DNA of 64,000 nt, taken from positions 1 through 64,000 of the forward strand of contig CAZLWX010000005.1 in the NCBI GenBank assembly GCA_964563295.1. Direction: 5' to 3'. Positions 6,960 to 15,932 of this stretch are shown here, one piece after another (position 1 is the stretch's first letter; each line of letters begins with the position of its first letter). The position numbers and the translations under genes are program-made. This DNA comes from Chryseosolibacter sp964563295 (GTDB lineage: Bacteria > Bacteroidota > Bacteroidia > Cytophagales > Cyclobacteriaceae). The notes below the pieces were generated by a model, which was not told the DNA's origin, searched no databases, and was given only the letters and a program-made list of their open reading frames with translations.

Positions 6960-9014
6960 ATGAGATTCGGATATACGTTTCCCCTGCTGTGGTTGGTGGT
7001 GAATGCTTATGCGCAGGTCAATCGCGCTGATTCCATTCAAGTACTCGAGCCCGTGCTCATCCAGGCCTACTCGGCGGAAAAACCTATCGAAGATGTAGCC
7101 GCCGCAGTTGCCTACCTGTCTGGTGAAAACCTTGATCGGTTCAACAACACCAATCTTCTGCCGGCTGTAAACACGATACCCGGCGTTCGCATGGAAGAAC
7201 GGTCACCCGGAAGCTACCGCTTTTCGATACGCGGCAGTCTGCTGCGTTCGCCTTTTGGCGTTCGCAACGTGAAGGCATATTGGAATGGACTACCCCTCAC
7301 CGATGGCGGAGGCAACACATACCTGAATCTGCTCGACTTTAATTCGATCGGAACCCTGGAGATCATCAAAGGGCCGGGAGGAAGCCTGTACGGCGCAGGC
7401 ACCGGAGGGGTGATCCTTTTGCGCAGCCCGACAGTTCAGCAAAATCAGTCGGAAGTCTCCGCTGTCGCGGGAAGTTTCGGGCTGCACCGCCTTCAACTGT
7501 CTCACCAGTTCCAAAACCGCCGCGTTGAAATGCGAATCCATTTTGCCGGTCAATCCTACGGCGGCTACCGCGATCAAACGGAAATGAAACGATACGTCGT
7601 CAACGGCGATGTTAAGGTGCCGCTGGAAGACGGATCGATGTCCGCAACGTTCTTTTATTCCAATCTCTTCTACGAAACACCGGGAGCGCTGACGCTGGCG
7701 CAGTACAACGACGATCCTCGCCAGGCGCGACCACCAGCCGGGCCGAATCGCGGCGCCGTTGAGCAAAAGGCAGCGGTCTACAATCAAACACCGTACCTTG
7801 GGCTAAACTTTGACCACAACTGGAATGACCGTTGGTCAACACGCATAGGGTTCTTCGGTTCGTACTCCGATTTTGAGAACCCGACAATCCGAAATTATGA
7901 GGTCAGAAAGGAAACGAATTTCGGCGTGCGTATGCAGACACATTATGCGCTCGACAACAAGGCCAGGAATCAGTTCACCTTTGGCGCCGAAACACAATCA
8001 TTCACTGGCCCACTTACCGTCTTCGATAACGAACTCGGAACGCGCGGTGCTGTCCAGACAGATGACGACCTGACATCAACTACAGCGCTATTTTTCGCTC
8101 AACTGGAACTCCGGTTGCGTCATGGGTTCCTGGTTACCTTGGGAGGAAGCTTAAACACGCTCGAATATACTTTTCTGCGCAAGCTCCCGGCGCCGGAACC
8201 CGAGCTTTCCAAATCATTCCGTCCGTTTTTTTCCCCCCGGGTGGCACTGCTGAAGGAGTTAGGCGATGATCTCTCACTGTACGCCAATGTCAGCCGTGGT
8301 TTCTCACCACCATCACTGGCCGAAGTCAGGCCATCAACAAATGAGTTCAATGCCGGCCTGCAAGCGGAACGTGGAACAAATTATGAAATCGGCATGCGCG
8401 GGGCCCTCGCCGACAAGAAATTGTATGTGGACGTTGCGCTGTACGACTTTAGGTTGCGCGAGACTATCGTTGTCCAGCATCTGCAGGATGGTGCTGACTA
8501 TTTCATAAACGCCGGGAGCACCTCTCAGCGTGGTATCGAAGCCATGATCACTTATCATCCCATTCAGAGAGACAAAGGCGTGATAACCAATCTGAAAATC
8601 TGGGACAGTTATAGCTACAACCACTACCGGTTTGCATCCTATGTCGTCGATGACGTTGATTACTCGGGAAATTACCTCACGGGCGTGCCTCCGACAACCA
8701 ACAGCTTTGGACTTGACATCGCCTTCAGGCGAAAAGTCTACGCCAACCTGACCGGCAACTACGTCGATCACATACCGCTGAATGATGCCAATGAGGTGTT
8801 TGCTAATGAATATTTTCTACTGGGTGCACGCCTCGGCTTCCAAACTACGGTCAAATCGAAACACAAGCTGGACTTGTTCGCTGGCATTGACAACGCCCTG
8901 GATCAGGAATACAGTCTTGGTAACGATCTCAACGCCGTGTTGGGTGGGCGTTATTTTAATGCAGCTCCGCCGAGAAACTATTACGCTGGCGTACGGATAA
9001 CATTGGCCGAATAG
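6960..9014 (+). CDS. TonB-dependent outer-membrane receptor
   Basis: The 684-residue protein has a signal peptide (MRFGYTFPLLWLVVNAYAQ), a plug domain (about residues 30-155, with IKGPGGSLYGAGTGGVILL) and a 22-strand-type barrel with a C-terminal strand ending YYAGVRITLAE. Strand patterns typical of iron-complex receptors are present (YANVSRGFSPPSLAEVRP, ERGTNYEIGMRGAL, DVALYDFRLRETIV). It imports a substrate through the outer membrane using TonB energy. The substrate could be a ferric siderophore, haem or another complex and cannot be told from sequence. There is no N-terminal carboxypeptidase-like domain and no SusD partner, which argues against a polysaccharide system. A fructosamine kinase gene follows after one base. 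Confidence 0.9.
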   Translation: MRFGYTFPLLWLVVNAYAQVNRADSIQVLEPVLIQAYSAEKPIEDVAAAVAYLSGENLDRFNNTNLLPAVNTIPGVRMEERSPGSYRFSIRGSLLRSPFGVRNVKAYWNGLPLTDGGGNTYLNLLDFNSIGTLEIIKGPGGSLYGAGTGGVILLRSPTVQQNQSEVSAVAGSFGLHRLQLSHQFQNRRVEMRIHFAGQSYGGYRDQTEMKRYVVNGDVKVPLEDGSMSATFFYSNLFYETPGALTLAQYNDDPRQARPPAGPNRGAVEQKAAVYNQTPYLGLNFDHNWNDRWSTRIGFFGSYSDFENPTIRNYEVRKETNFGVRMQTHYALDNKARNQFTFGAETQSFTGPLTVFDNELGTRGAVQTDDDLTSTTALFFAQLELRLRHGFLVTLGGSLNTLEYTFLRKLPAPEPELSKSFRPFFSPRVALLKELGDDLSLYANVSRGFSPPSLAEVRPSTNEFNAGLQAERGTNYEIGMRGALADKKLYVDVALYDFRLRETIVVQHLQDGADYFINAGSTSQRGIEAMITYHPIQRDKGVITNLKIWDSYSYNHYRFASYVVDDVDYSGNYLTGVPPTTNSFGLDIAFRRKVYANLTGNYVDHIPLNDANEVFANEYFLLGARLGFQTTVKSKHKLDLFAGIDNALDQEYSLGNDLNAVLGGRYFNAAPPRNYYAGVRITLAE

Positions 9015-9015
9015 C

Positions 9016-9888
9016 ATGATCAGTTCGATACCCAGTGACATCCGGGAGGCGCTCACTCGTGAATTGAAGACTACTCTTCAGCATTTCAGTTTTTCAAGCG
9101 GCGGCTGCATCAACAATGGAGGCAAGCTCCTGACTGTCAGCGGCGACTACTTTATAAAGTGGAATGATAATGACCTTTACCCCGGCATGTTCGAAGCAGA
9201 AGCGAAAGGGCTTCAGCTTCTCGCAGGATCCTGTCGGCTAAAGATTCCACGTCCAATTATTTTCGGAACCTCGGCCCGCCATCAATTCATCGTATTGGAA
9301 TTTATCGAGCAGGGTCATCGCGGTCAGTCGTACTGGAGCGACCTGGGAGCGGGACTTGCAGCTATGCACCGCGTCACTGCCAACGATTTTGGTCTGGATC
9401 ACGACAACTATATTGGTTCTCTTCCACAACGAAACCCTTTTGCTCCAACCTGGGACGAATTTTTCATTGAGCACCGATTGCGACCACAGTTGGACCTTGC
9501 TCTTTCAAACGGTGCACTCGATGCGTCGGTCGTGAAGGCTTTCGATCGTCTTTTTGAAAAGTTGAGTTCGCTGTTGCCACCCGGTCAGCCCTCCCTGCTC
9601 CACGGCGACCTGTGGAGCGGCAACCTGATCACTACAAAAAATGGTGACCCGTGTTTGATCGACCCTGCAGTTTATTTCGGTCACCGCGAAGCTGAAATTG
9701 CATTCACAAGGCTGTTCGGGGGATTTGCCTCAAATTTTTACGAGAGCTACAACGAAATTTATCCTCTTGAGCCGGGATTTCATGAGCGCTCAGATGTCTA
9801 CAATTTGTACCCCTTGTTGGTACACGTCAATTTATTTGGAGGAGGGTATCCTTCGCAGGTGGTTTCCATTCTTAATCATTTTGTATAA
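9016..9888 (+). CDS. fructosamine kinase family protein
   Basis: The 290-residue protein matches the fructosamine/ketosamine-3-kinase family, which phosphorylates sugars attached to amines so that glycated proteins are repaired. Visible signatures are the N-terminal SSGGCINNGGKLLTVSGDYF, the FEAEAKGLQLL helix, the HRLRPQLDLAL segment, the catalytic loop LLHGDLWSGNL and the metal-binding LIDPAVYFGHREAEIA. The length is normal for the bacterial family. It starts one base after the TonB receptor stop and is probably translated from the same message. That pairing is unusual for a housekeeping repair enzyme and may be incidental. Confidence 0.88.
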   Translation: MISSIPSDIREALTRELKTTLQHFSFSSGGCINNGGKLLTVSGDYFIKWNDNDLYPGMFEAEAKGLQLLAGSCRLKIPRPIIFGTSARHQFIVLEFIEQGHRGQSYWSDLGAGLAAMHRVTANDFGLDHDNYIGSLPQRNPFAPTWDEFFIEHRLRPQLDLALSNGALDASVVKAFDRLFEKLSSLLPPGQPSLLHGDLWSGNLITTKNGDPCLIDPAVYFGHREAEIAFTRLFGGFASNFYESYNEIYPLEPGFHERSDVYNLYPLLVHVNLFGGGYPSQVVSILNHFV

Positions 9889-9965
9889 AGACAAAGAACA
9901 CAGAAATCATTACCTTAGCAATCCCGTTAGTTAATATTCCTTTAATAACCCACAAAAACCTGATT

Positions 9966-10529
9966 ATGAAACATTACGGCATAAAAGCCCTGCTGGGGTC
10001 AGTGTTGATCCTTTTCGCTGGTTGCGATCTATTGGAAAAAGTTGACGACATAACCCTCGAGGTCGAGATTCAGCACACTTTTGTGATTGACGAAAAACTT
10101 GATTCGGAAGGCAAGTCCGTATCCTACTTCAGCACCGGAACGATCGACGCTACCAAGAACGCCGACTTTGACAAGTACAAGGACAAGATCAAAGAATTTA
10201 CTGTTCACTCGGTGGAATACACTGTCACCAATTATTCCCCCGAAGGTACCAACGTGATCTTCTCCAACGGAATTGGAACATTCTTCGCCCAGGGATCCAC
10301 CTCAAACGCTTTAGCGGAGGCAGGAATTGACATTCAAAGTGTGCCTGGAGCTCAAGGGCAGGTGTTTACACTCGACTACACCACACAAGGTCTGGAGGCC
10401 ATCGCTCAGCAACTGGAGTCTGTCCACAAGGTCGACTTCCAGGTCGCCGGCACGTTTTCAGAAACACCCGTAGCATTTAATGTTCCAGTCACGTTGAAAT
10501 GCACGATTAAAGCGGAAGCGCTCGACTAA
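9966..10529 (+). CDS. hypothetical lipoprotein
   Basis: The 187-residue product has a lipoprotein signal with a lipobox ending at Cys20 (LFAGC). The mature part (LLEKVDDITLEVEIQHTFVI and onward) alternates polar and hydrophobic residues like a beta-sandwich and ends in a strand-rich tail (FNVPVTLKCTIKAEALD). I recognise no named family; short lipoproteins of this shape are common in Cytophagales. It stands alone, with 77 bases before it and an intrinsic terminator after it, so it is probably its own transcription unit. Confidence 0.7.
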   Translation: MKHYGIKALLGSVLILFAGCDLLEKVDDITLEVEIQHTFVIDEKLDSEGKSVSYFSTGTIDATKNADFDKYKDKIKEFTVHSVEYTVTNYSPEGTNVIFSNGIGTFFAQGSTSNALAEAGIDIQSVPGAQGQVFTLDYTTQGLEAIAQQLESVHKVDFQVAGTFSETPVAFNVPVTLKCTIKAEALD

Positions 10530-10552
10530 GTCGCAGCTCTGTTTTGATATAG

Positions 10553-10589
10553 AATGCCTCCCTGACCCCATGGAGGCATTTTTTATTTT
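10553..10589 (+). terminator. intrinsic terminator after the 187-aa lipoprotein gene
   Basis: A 9-bp stem (AATGCCTCC pairing with GGAGGCATT) around a 10-base loop is followed by a T-rich tract. It overlaps the last codons of the opposing ypdA gene. Confidence 0.75.
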
Positions 10590-11572
10590 CCGAATTTTCG
10601 TTTGAGGTCAGCGACAACTATTTCGGCATGAATCCGGGAGTTTTCAATGAACCACTTGTTGGTCTTCAGTCCGCCGCAGACCACGCCGGCCAGGTAAATG
10701 TTTCGAACGTTCGTCTCCATAGTCGCGTCATCGTAGACAGGCGTGTGAAATTCATCGTCGTGAAAATAAATTCCCAGCGAGCTCATGAACTCAAACGGTG
10801 GCTGATAGCCCGTCATCGCCAGCACGTAGTCGTTTTCGAGCGTCCTCAGTCCCTCTGGCGTTTTGATTTCCACCGAACGTTCCGATATCCTGAGAATCTC
10901 GGAATTGAAGAATGCCTTGATGGAGTTCTCTTTGATGCGGTTCTCGATATCCGGTTTTACCCAATATTTTACGCTATCGCGAAGCTCGCTTTCGCGGATT
11001 ACCATCGTGACATCTGCGCCCTTGCGCCAGGTTTCGAGAGCAACGTCCACCGCCGAGTTCGCCGCTCCGACGACAACGATCTTCTGCGCGAAATACGGGT
11101 GAGGCTCATCGTAATAGTGTCTGACTTTGGGCAGATCTTCGCCGGGCACGTTAAGGAGATAGGGCAGGTCGTAAAATCCCAAAGCCAATACAATCGCCTT
11201 CGCGCGATAGGTGCCTCGGCTTGTTCTCACCACCTGCAACCCATTCTCCAGTTGAGCGCCCACAACCTTTTCATATAGCCTGATATTCAACTCCCACGTC
11301 ATGCACACCCGGCGATAATATTCCAGAGCCTCGAATCGGTTTGGCTTTGGTCCATGTGAAATAAAAGGGACTCCCCCGATCTCCAATCGCTCGGAGGTAG
11401 AGAAGAACGTCATGTTGAGCGGGTAATTAAATAGCGAGTTGACCAGGCAACCCTTCTCAACGATCAGGTAGTTGAGCCGTGATTTCTTCGCTTCAATACC
11501 ACAGGCCAAGCCGATAGGTCCACCACCGATGATTAATAGATCATACGTCACTTCATTCGCTTCCATCTCCAC
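10583..11572 (-). CDS. ypdA: YpdA family bacillithiol disulfide reductase
   Basis: This 329-residue flavoprotein has an N-terminal FAD-binding Rossmann motif (LLIIGGGPIGLACGIEAKK), the YpdA-typical segment FSTSERLEIGGVPF with HGPKPNRFEALEYYRRV, and a second dinucleotide motif for NADPH (IVVVGAANSAVDVALETWRK). There is no CxxC redox pair, as expected for YpdA, which differs in this from thioredoxin reductase. YpdA recycles oxidised bacillithiol (BSSB) in Firmicutes, and homologues occur in Bacteroidota that make bacillithiol. No bacillithiol synthesis gene is in the window. It is divergent from the amidase gene across a gap of less than 50 bases. Confidence 0.85.
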   Translation of the reverse strand: MEMEANEVTYDLLIIGGGPIGLACGIEAKKSRLNYLIVEKGCLVNSLFNYPLNMTFFSTSERLEIGGVPFISHGPKPNRFEALEYYRRVCMTWELNIRLYEKVVGAQLENGLQVVRTSRGTYRAKAIVLALGFYDLPYLLNVPGEDLPKVRHYYDEPHPYFAQKIVVVGAANSAVDVALETWRKGADVTMVIRESELRDSVKYWVKPDIENRIKENSIKAFFNSEILRISERSVEIKTPEGLRTLENDYVLAMTGYQPPFEFMSSLGIYFHDDEFHTPVYDDATMETNVRNIYLAGVVCGGLKTNKWFIENSRIHAEIVVADLKRKFGK

Positions 11573-11620
11573 GCTATTTTGTTAGTTCTTTCATTAGATT
11601 TATATCCAAAGAAAAGAAAC

Positions 11621-13279
11621 ATGAATGCAATTAATGGCAAGCCAATTTACGTGCTTTTTGTCGTTGTGCTTAATTTGTCGGGCATTACCAATTCGTTCGG
11701 TCAGGAACGGTATCCCACAACAGATATAGAGCCCTATTATGATCTTGTCTTCACTGCGGCAGAGCGCGATTCATTGCTCGGCGGACTCCAGGATCTTCAA
11801 AAGTCCATTGTAGCGCTGCATCAGTTTCCCCTGGACAACAGCGTGCCGATGTCGCTGGTGTTCGACCCTCTGCCGGCCGGCATAGTTGTTTCACAACTGC
11901 AAAGGCCAATCGACTGGGCTCTTCCTCATGAGGTCAACCTTCCAGCCTCGCGCGATGCGCTGGCATTTTATCCGGTTCACAAGCTTGCAGTCCTCATAAA
12001 GTCAAAGAAAATAACCTCTGTCGAGCTGACCGAGCTTTATCTCAATCGCCTGAAGAAATTCGGTGACACGCTTCAATGTGTCATTTCACTGCTTGAAAAT
12101 ACTGCACTCGAACAGGCCCGCGCGGCCGATGCGGAGATTGCCAAAGGAAAGTACCGCGGGCCATTGCATGGCATTCCGTATGGCGTGAAGGATCTCCTCG
12201 CAGTGAAGGGCACCCACACCACTTGGGGCGCGGAGCCGTATCGCGACCAGGTCATAGACGAAACTGCCACGGTAGTCAAGAAGCTCGAAGAAGCCGGTGC
12301 CGTTCTCGTGGCGAAGTTTTCGATGGGCGCGCTCGCAATGGGAGATATTTGGTACGGGGGCGTGACAAAAAATCCCTGGAATCTCGCGCAAGGGTCGAGT
12401 GGCTCGTCGGCCGGATCGGCATCTGCGACAGTGGCAGGCCTGGTCGCCTTCTCCATTGGAACGGAGACTCTTGGATCCATTGTCTCGCCGTCGACACGCT
12501 GCGGTGCGACAGGATTGCGTCCAACCTACGGAGCCGTGAGCAGGAATGGCGCCATGGCATTGAGCTGGTCGATGGACAAGATCGGTCCCATCTGCCGATC
12601 GGCGCTCGATTGTGCATTGGTGTTCGATGCCATCCGGGGACCCGATGGCATTGACAAACACGTCAGGACCGCTGCATTCAACTACGATGGTCGTGCTGAC
12701 ATCAGGAAACTCCGGGTAGGTTACCTAAAATCGGCATTCGAGGCCGACTACAACACCAAGGCAAACGACGAGAAAGTCCTGGAAACACTAAAAAAGCTCG
12801 GCATTGAACTTACTCCTGTGGAGCTGCCCACAGGGATACCCGTATCCGCCGTGCGAATAATGTTGACGGCAGAAGCGGCGGCATCCTTTGACGCCCTGAC
12901 CCGTTCGAACCGCGACTCCCTTTTATCCAATCAACGCCGGTGGGCATGGCCGAATGTTTTTCGCACGGCGAGATTCATCCCCGCCGTGGAATATATTAAT
13001 GCGTCGCGCGTCCGGTCTGAACTGATTGAGCAATACCACGAGGCCACCAAAGATTTTGACGTCATTGTCACGCCTACATTCGGAGGATCTCAATTGCTGA
13101 CAACAAACCTAACGGGGCACCCATGCCTGGTGCTGCCAAACGGGTTCAATGAACGCGGCTCTCCAACATCGATCTGCTTCCTCGGAAAACTCTTCGGAGA
13201 AGCGGCTGTCGTCGCTGTCGGCCGTGCGTACCAGGAAGCGACGGAATGGGATGATCAGCATCCTGATCTATTCCAGTAA
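11621..13279 (+). CDS. exported amidase (amidase signature family)
   Basis: I start the gene at the ATG at 11621, which gives a signal peptide (MNAINGKPIYVLFVVVLNLS, ending near NSFGQ); the open frame extends to an upstream TTG. After an N-terminal extension of about 110 residues the amidase signature core begins (LTELYLNRLKKFGDTLQCVI). The Ser-cisSer-Lys elements are visible as PYGVKDLLAVKGTHTTWGA, GSSGSSAGSASATVAGL and SIGTETLGSIVSPS. The family hydrolyses carboxamides, and GatA is its best-known relative. This one is periplasmic or outer-membrane-facing, so a tRNA-dependent role is ruled out. The substrate is unknown. Confidence 0.86.
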   Translation: MNAINGKPIYVLFVVVLNLSGITNSFGQERYPTTDIEPYYDLVFTAAERDSLLGGLQDLQKSIVALHQFPLDNSVPMSLVFDPLPAGIVVSQLQRPIDWALPHEVNLPASRDALAFYPVHKLAVLIKSKKITSVELTELYLNRLKKFGDTLQCVISLLENTALEQARAADAEIAKGKYRGPLHGIPYGVKDLLAVKGTHTTWGAEPYRDQVIDETATVVKKLEEAGAVLVAKFSMGALAMGDIWYGGVTKNPWNLAQGSSGSSAGSASATVAGLVAFSIGTETLGSIVSPSTRCGATGLRPTYGAVSRNGAMALSWSMDKIGPICRSALDCALVFDAIRGPDGIDKHVRTAAFNYDGRADIRKLRVGYLKSAFEADYNTKANDEKVLETLKKLGIELTPVELPTGIPVSAVRIMLTAEAAASFDALTRSNRDSLLSNQRRWAWPNVFRTARFIPAVEYINASRVRSELIEQYHEATKDFDVIVTPTFGGSQLLTTNLTGHPCLVLPNGFNERGSPTSICFLGKLFGEAAVVAVGRAYQEATEWDDQHPDLFQ

Positions 13280-13338
13280 CCAAGCGAACTTCTCAGGAAC
13301 ATTTTTTTGAGGGGATTTCACCGGGAAACAGATTTCGT

Positions 13339-13944
13339 ATGGCAAAGAAGGAAAGCCAGAAGCAGTATTTCATCGCGTTCGTTCCCCCGGAGCCCGTCTT
13401 TAGCGACGCACAACGCCTTCGCGAACTGTTCGCGGAGCGGTTCAACAGCAAGGCTGCGCTGAAATCTCCTCCGCATATCACCCTTCACATGCCATTTTGG
13501 ATGCCGGAAAAGAAAGAGGCGAGGCTGATCGGGAAATTCTGCCAGTTTGCGAGACGATTTCCTCCCATCAAGGTTTGCCTCGACAACTTTTCGTCTTTTC
13601 CACCAAGAGTAATCTTCATCAATGTCGCAGAAAGCGAGCAGCTCCAGCACTTTCAAAAATCGCTTGAACGATTTTGCAAGACTGAACTAAACCTTTTCAA
13701 CGCGAGTTACGGCGACGAACCTTACCGTCCGCATCTCACGCTGGCCTTTCGGGATCTTAAGAAACAGGCTTACCACGAAGCGTGGGACAACTTCAAATCG
13801 CGGGAGTATAAAGCAGAATTTATCGCCGACAAGATCTCTATCCTCAAACACGATGGCGCGCGTTGGCAAATACTCTCAGAAATTATCCTGGAAAGTTCAT
13901 TCGCCGCAGATGTAACCCGCGACCTTGAAGCTACGGAGGGGTAA
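13339..13944 (+). CDS. 2'-5' RNA ligase / 2H phosphoesterase family protein
   Basis: The 201-residue protein carries the two His-x-Thr motifs that define 2H phosphoesterases, PPHITLHMPFW and YRPHLTLAFRDL. The spacing is normal for the LigT/ThpR and YjcG-like groups. Members act on 2'-5' phosphodiester or cyclic phosphate ends of RNA or on small nucleotides. The N-terminus (KESQKQYFIAFVPPEPVFSD) matches the small cytosolic members. It lies 59 bases after the amidase gene and converges with the YCII gene, with a single base between the stops. The substrate is not predictable from this sequence. Confidence 0.83.
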   Translation: MAKKESQKQYFIAFVPPEPVFSDAQRLRELFAERFNSKAALKSPPHITLHMPFWMPEKKEARLIGKFCQFARRFPPIKVCLDNFSSFPPRVIFINVAESEQLQHFQKSLERFCKTELNLFNASYGDEPYRPHLTLAFRDLKKQAYHEAWDNFKSREYKAEFIADKISILKHDGARWQILSEIILESSFAADVTRDLEATEG

Positions 13945-13945
13945 C

Positions 13946-14596
13946 TTATTTTTTTTCGCAGAAGCTGCCGCGAGCAATATACAGGGGACGAATTTCCGCT
14001 GTCATGAGTCCCTCAAGCACGCCCGGGGTTAACTGCAATACTTCCTCCTGGACATCACCTCTCAACACAATGATGCCGCCTTCGCTCACGCCAAAGTTCG
14101 CTTCTGTTACCACATTACCTGTTCCACGAAGATCCATCAGGTATGCAGCGTGCCGTTTCATAATATCACCGTACGAGGAAGCCGTGGTCTTCGACATAAT
14201 CGGGCTGTAACGGGCGAATGTATAAGTCACCATTTCATAAGGTTCAGTCACAGCACATACGCCGCCGTAGACGGGGAAATAAGGCAGTATTTCGACGTTC
14301 CATCGCTGCGCCCTTATTCCAGGATCGGTACCGATCCATTCTTCAACCTGCGTTTTGCTTGCGCTGTTCATAATGAAAAGCCCTCCACCACCACCGAACG
14401 GGCCCGCTGCAAGCAGTTTGCCCTCGCTAGCGAGTCGTTCAATATTTGCCAGGTGGCCCTCCATGAGTTTCTCTAGCTCCGCATCCAGAAGCGTATCCAC
14501 ATGCTGCTTCTTGTGAAGAAACACAAAGGAGTATTGCTGTTGGGCCGTAACCTGTGTGGTGACCGCAATGGCGAGTATCCAGAAGAACTGTCTCAT
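13946..14596 (-). CDS. exported tandem YCII-domain protein
   Basis: The 216-residue product has a signal peptide (MRQFFWILAIAVTTQVTAQQ) and what looks like two YCII-type ferredoxin-like domains. The first shows FVFLHKKQHV, MEGHLANIERLASEGKLLAA and a GPFGGGGGLFIMN strand. The second repeats the layout with YTFARYSPIM, MKRHAAYLMDLRGTGNVV and GVSEGGIIVLRG. YCII domains are usually single and cytosolic with a conserved His-Asp pair, so a periplasmic tandem form is less common. The function is unknown. It converges with the 2H phosphoesterase gene. Confidence 0.72.
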   Translation of the reverse strand: MRQFFWILAIAVTTQVTAQQQYSFVFLHKKQHVDTLLDAELEKLMEGHLANIERLASEGKLLAAGPFGGGGGLFIMNSASKTQVEEWIGTDPGIRAQRWNVEILPYFPVYGGVCAVTEPYEMVTYTFARYSPIMSKTTASSYGDIMKRHAAYLMDLRGTGNVVTEANFGVSEGGIIVLRGDVQEEVLQLTPGVLEGLMTAEIRPLYIARGSFCEKK

Positions 14597-14730
14597 GGGT
14601 GATGATTGATCACGAACTTAATGAAGAAATTCCCGTAAGGCCAACGTGAAAGCTTGAATTTCCGGCTGGCAAATTTGTTGCCCTGAACAAACATACAGTT
14701 GAGATGAGCGAAAGTTGCATTGACCACCTG

Positions 14731-15879
14731 TTACAGTTTCGTCAACGCCTTGACCAGTCTCTTCAGGTCGGAGGCATCGTTGTATACGTTCGGAGAAACG
14801 CGGATGGCACTTCCGCGGAACGACACGTGTATCTTGTTCTTCTGAAGCGAGCTCCTGATCCGTTCAACATCGATTGATGATGGAACCCGGAGGCCAAACA
14901 GGTGACTAGCGCGATAGGCGGCATCTTCAATCCAAAAACCGCGCGATCGCAACTCCTCGATAGCTGCTCCCGAGATCTGCGCGCAGTACTGTTGAATGTT
15001 ATCGACACCCCATCGGTCGATCTGCTCAATAGCCTTCAGCAGCATGGGTACCAGGATGAAATTCGCCCGTTCTCCGACGTCGAAGCGCGTTGCTCCGGGC
15101 TGATACTGATTGTTGTACTGGACCAGCGCGCTAAAATCCTCGCTGCGGAGTCTTCCAATCCACGTTTCTTCAATGGGACGCCCATCGCTGAAGGTGTCGC
15201 TAAAGTAGGCGAGGGCAATCGAATAGGGACCTAAGAGCCACTTGTAGCCCGCGCAGATTAGCGCATCCGGATTGATGTTTGCGCAATCGAACGGCAAGGC
15301 TCCAACGGATTGTGTCCCATCAACGATAAGCAAAGCATTACGGTCTTTCGTATGTTTCCTGATCGCAGATAGATCAAACCGGGTTCCATCGGCCCAATGG
15401 GTATGCGCGATGGCGACGGCTCGCGTTGATGCATCGATTGCCTCGAGGATGCGTTCATTCCAACGCCGGCCGCGATCTGCAAGTTCGGCGGGCGGTGAAA
15501 CAACTTTTAAGGTTGCCGACTGTTCATCACACAACCGCTGCCAGACATAATAGTTGCTCGGAAATTGTTCGGCTGCCACAATGATGTTCTGTCCTCGTTC
15601 CAGGCGCAGGTTCGCCGCAACCGCAGCCATTCCATAAGAAACAGAAGGAATAATGGCGATCCGGTCCTGCGTGGCGCCGATCAATTTCGCGTAAGCAGCC
15701 CGCAATGCGGCACTGTTGGCAAAAAACTCATCCGGAAAAATTTCAGCCGGATTGCGCTTCTGCCTCAGCCCTCGGATACCTGCCTTTTCCACGCTCTTCA
15801 TCAACGGCGACATGTAGGCACAGTTCAGGTAGGTGATATTCTTCGGCAGTGAGAACTTGGCTCGTTTACTGGTAAGCAT
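14731..15879 (-). CDS. class V aminotransferase-fold PLP enzyme
   Basis: The 382-residue protein follows the NifS/class V aminotransferase layout: an N-terminal YLNCAYMSPL, a central VDGTQSVGALPFD containing the PLP-contacting aspartate, and CAGYKWLLGPYSIALAYF containing the Schiff-base lysine. It lacks a catalytic cysteine loop typical of cysteine desulfurases at the expected place, so a desulfurase role is unlikely. Such enzymes include isopenicillin-N-epimerase-like and kynureninase-like proteins. I can only assign the fold and cofactor. It is preceded on the minus strand by gldD with a 53-base gap, so it may be the last gene of the gld block transcript. Confidence 0.82.
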   Translation of the reverse strand: MLTSKRAKFSLPKNITYLNCAYMSPLMKSVEKAGIRGLRQKRNPAEIFPDEFFANSAALRAAYAKLIGATQDRIAIIPSVSYGMAAVAANLRLERGQNIIVAAEQFPSNYYVWQRLCDEQSATLKVVSPPAELADRGRRWNERILEAIDASTRAVAIAHTHWADGTRFDLSAIRKHTKDRNALLIVDGTQSVGALPFDCANINPDALICAGYKWLLGPYSIALAYFSDTFSDGRPIEETWIGRLRSEDFSALVQYNNQYQPGATRFDVGERANFILVPMLLKAIEQIDRWGVDNIQQYCAQISGAAIEELRSRGFWIEDAAYRASHLFGLRVPSSIDVERIRSSLQKNKIHVSFRGSAIRVSPNVYNDASDLKRLVKALTKL

Positions 15880-15932
15880 CCTACAAGTATACGCACATAA
15901 AGGAAGAGAAATAAAGAAAGATTATTTCATGT

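Noticed and set aside
9911..9918. TACCTTAG as a -7 box for the 187-aa lipoprotein gene
   Set aside because: One mismatch in the conserved TTTG and a TTTTG 27 bases upstream, wider than the usual spacing.
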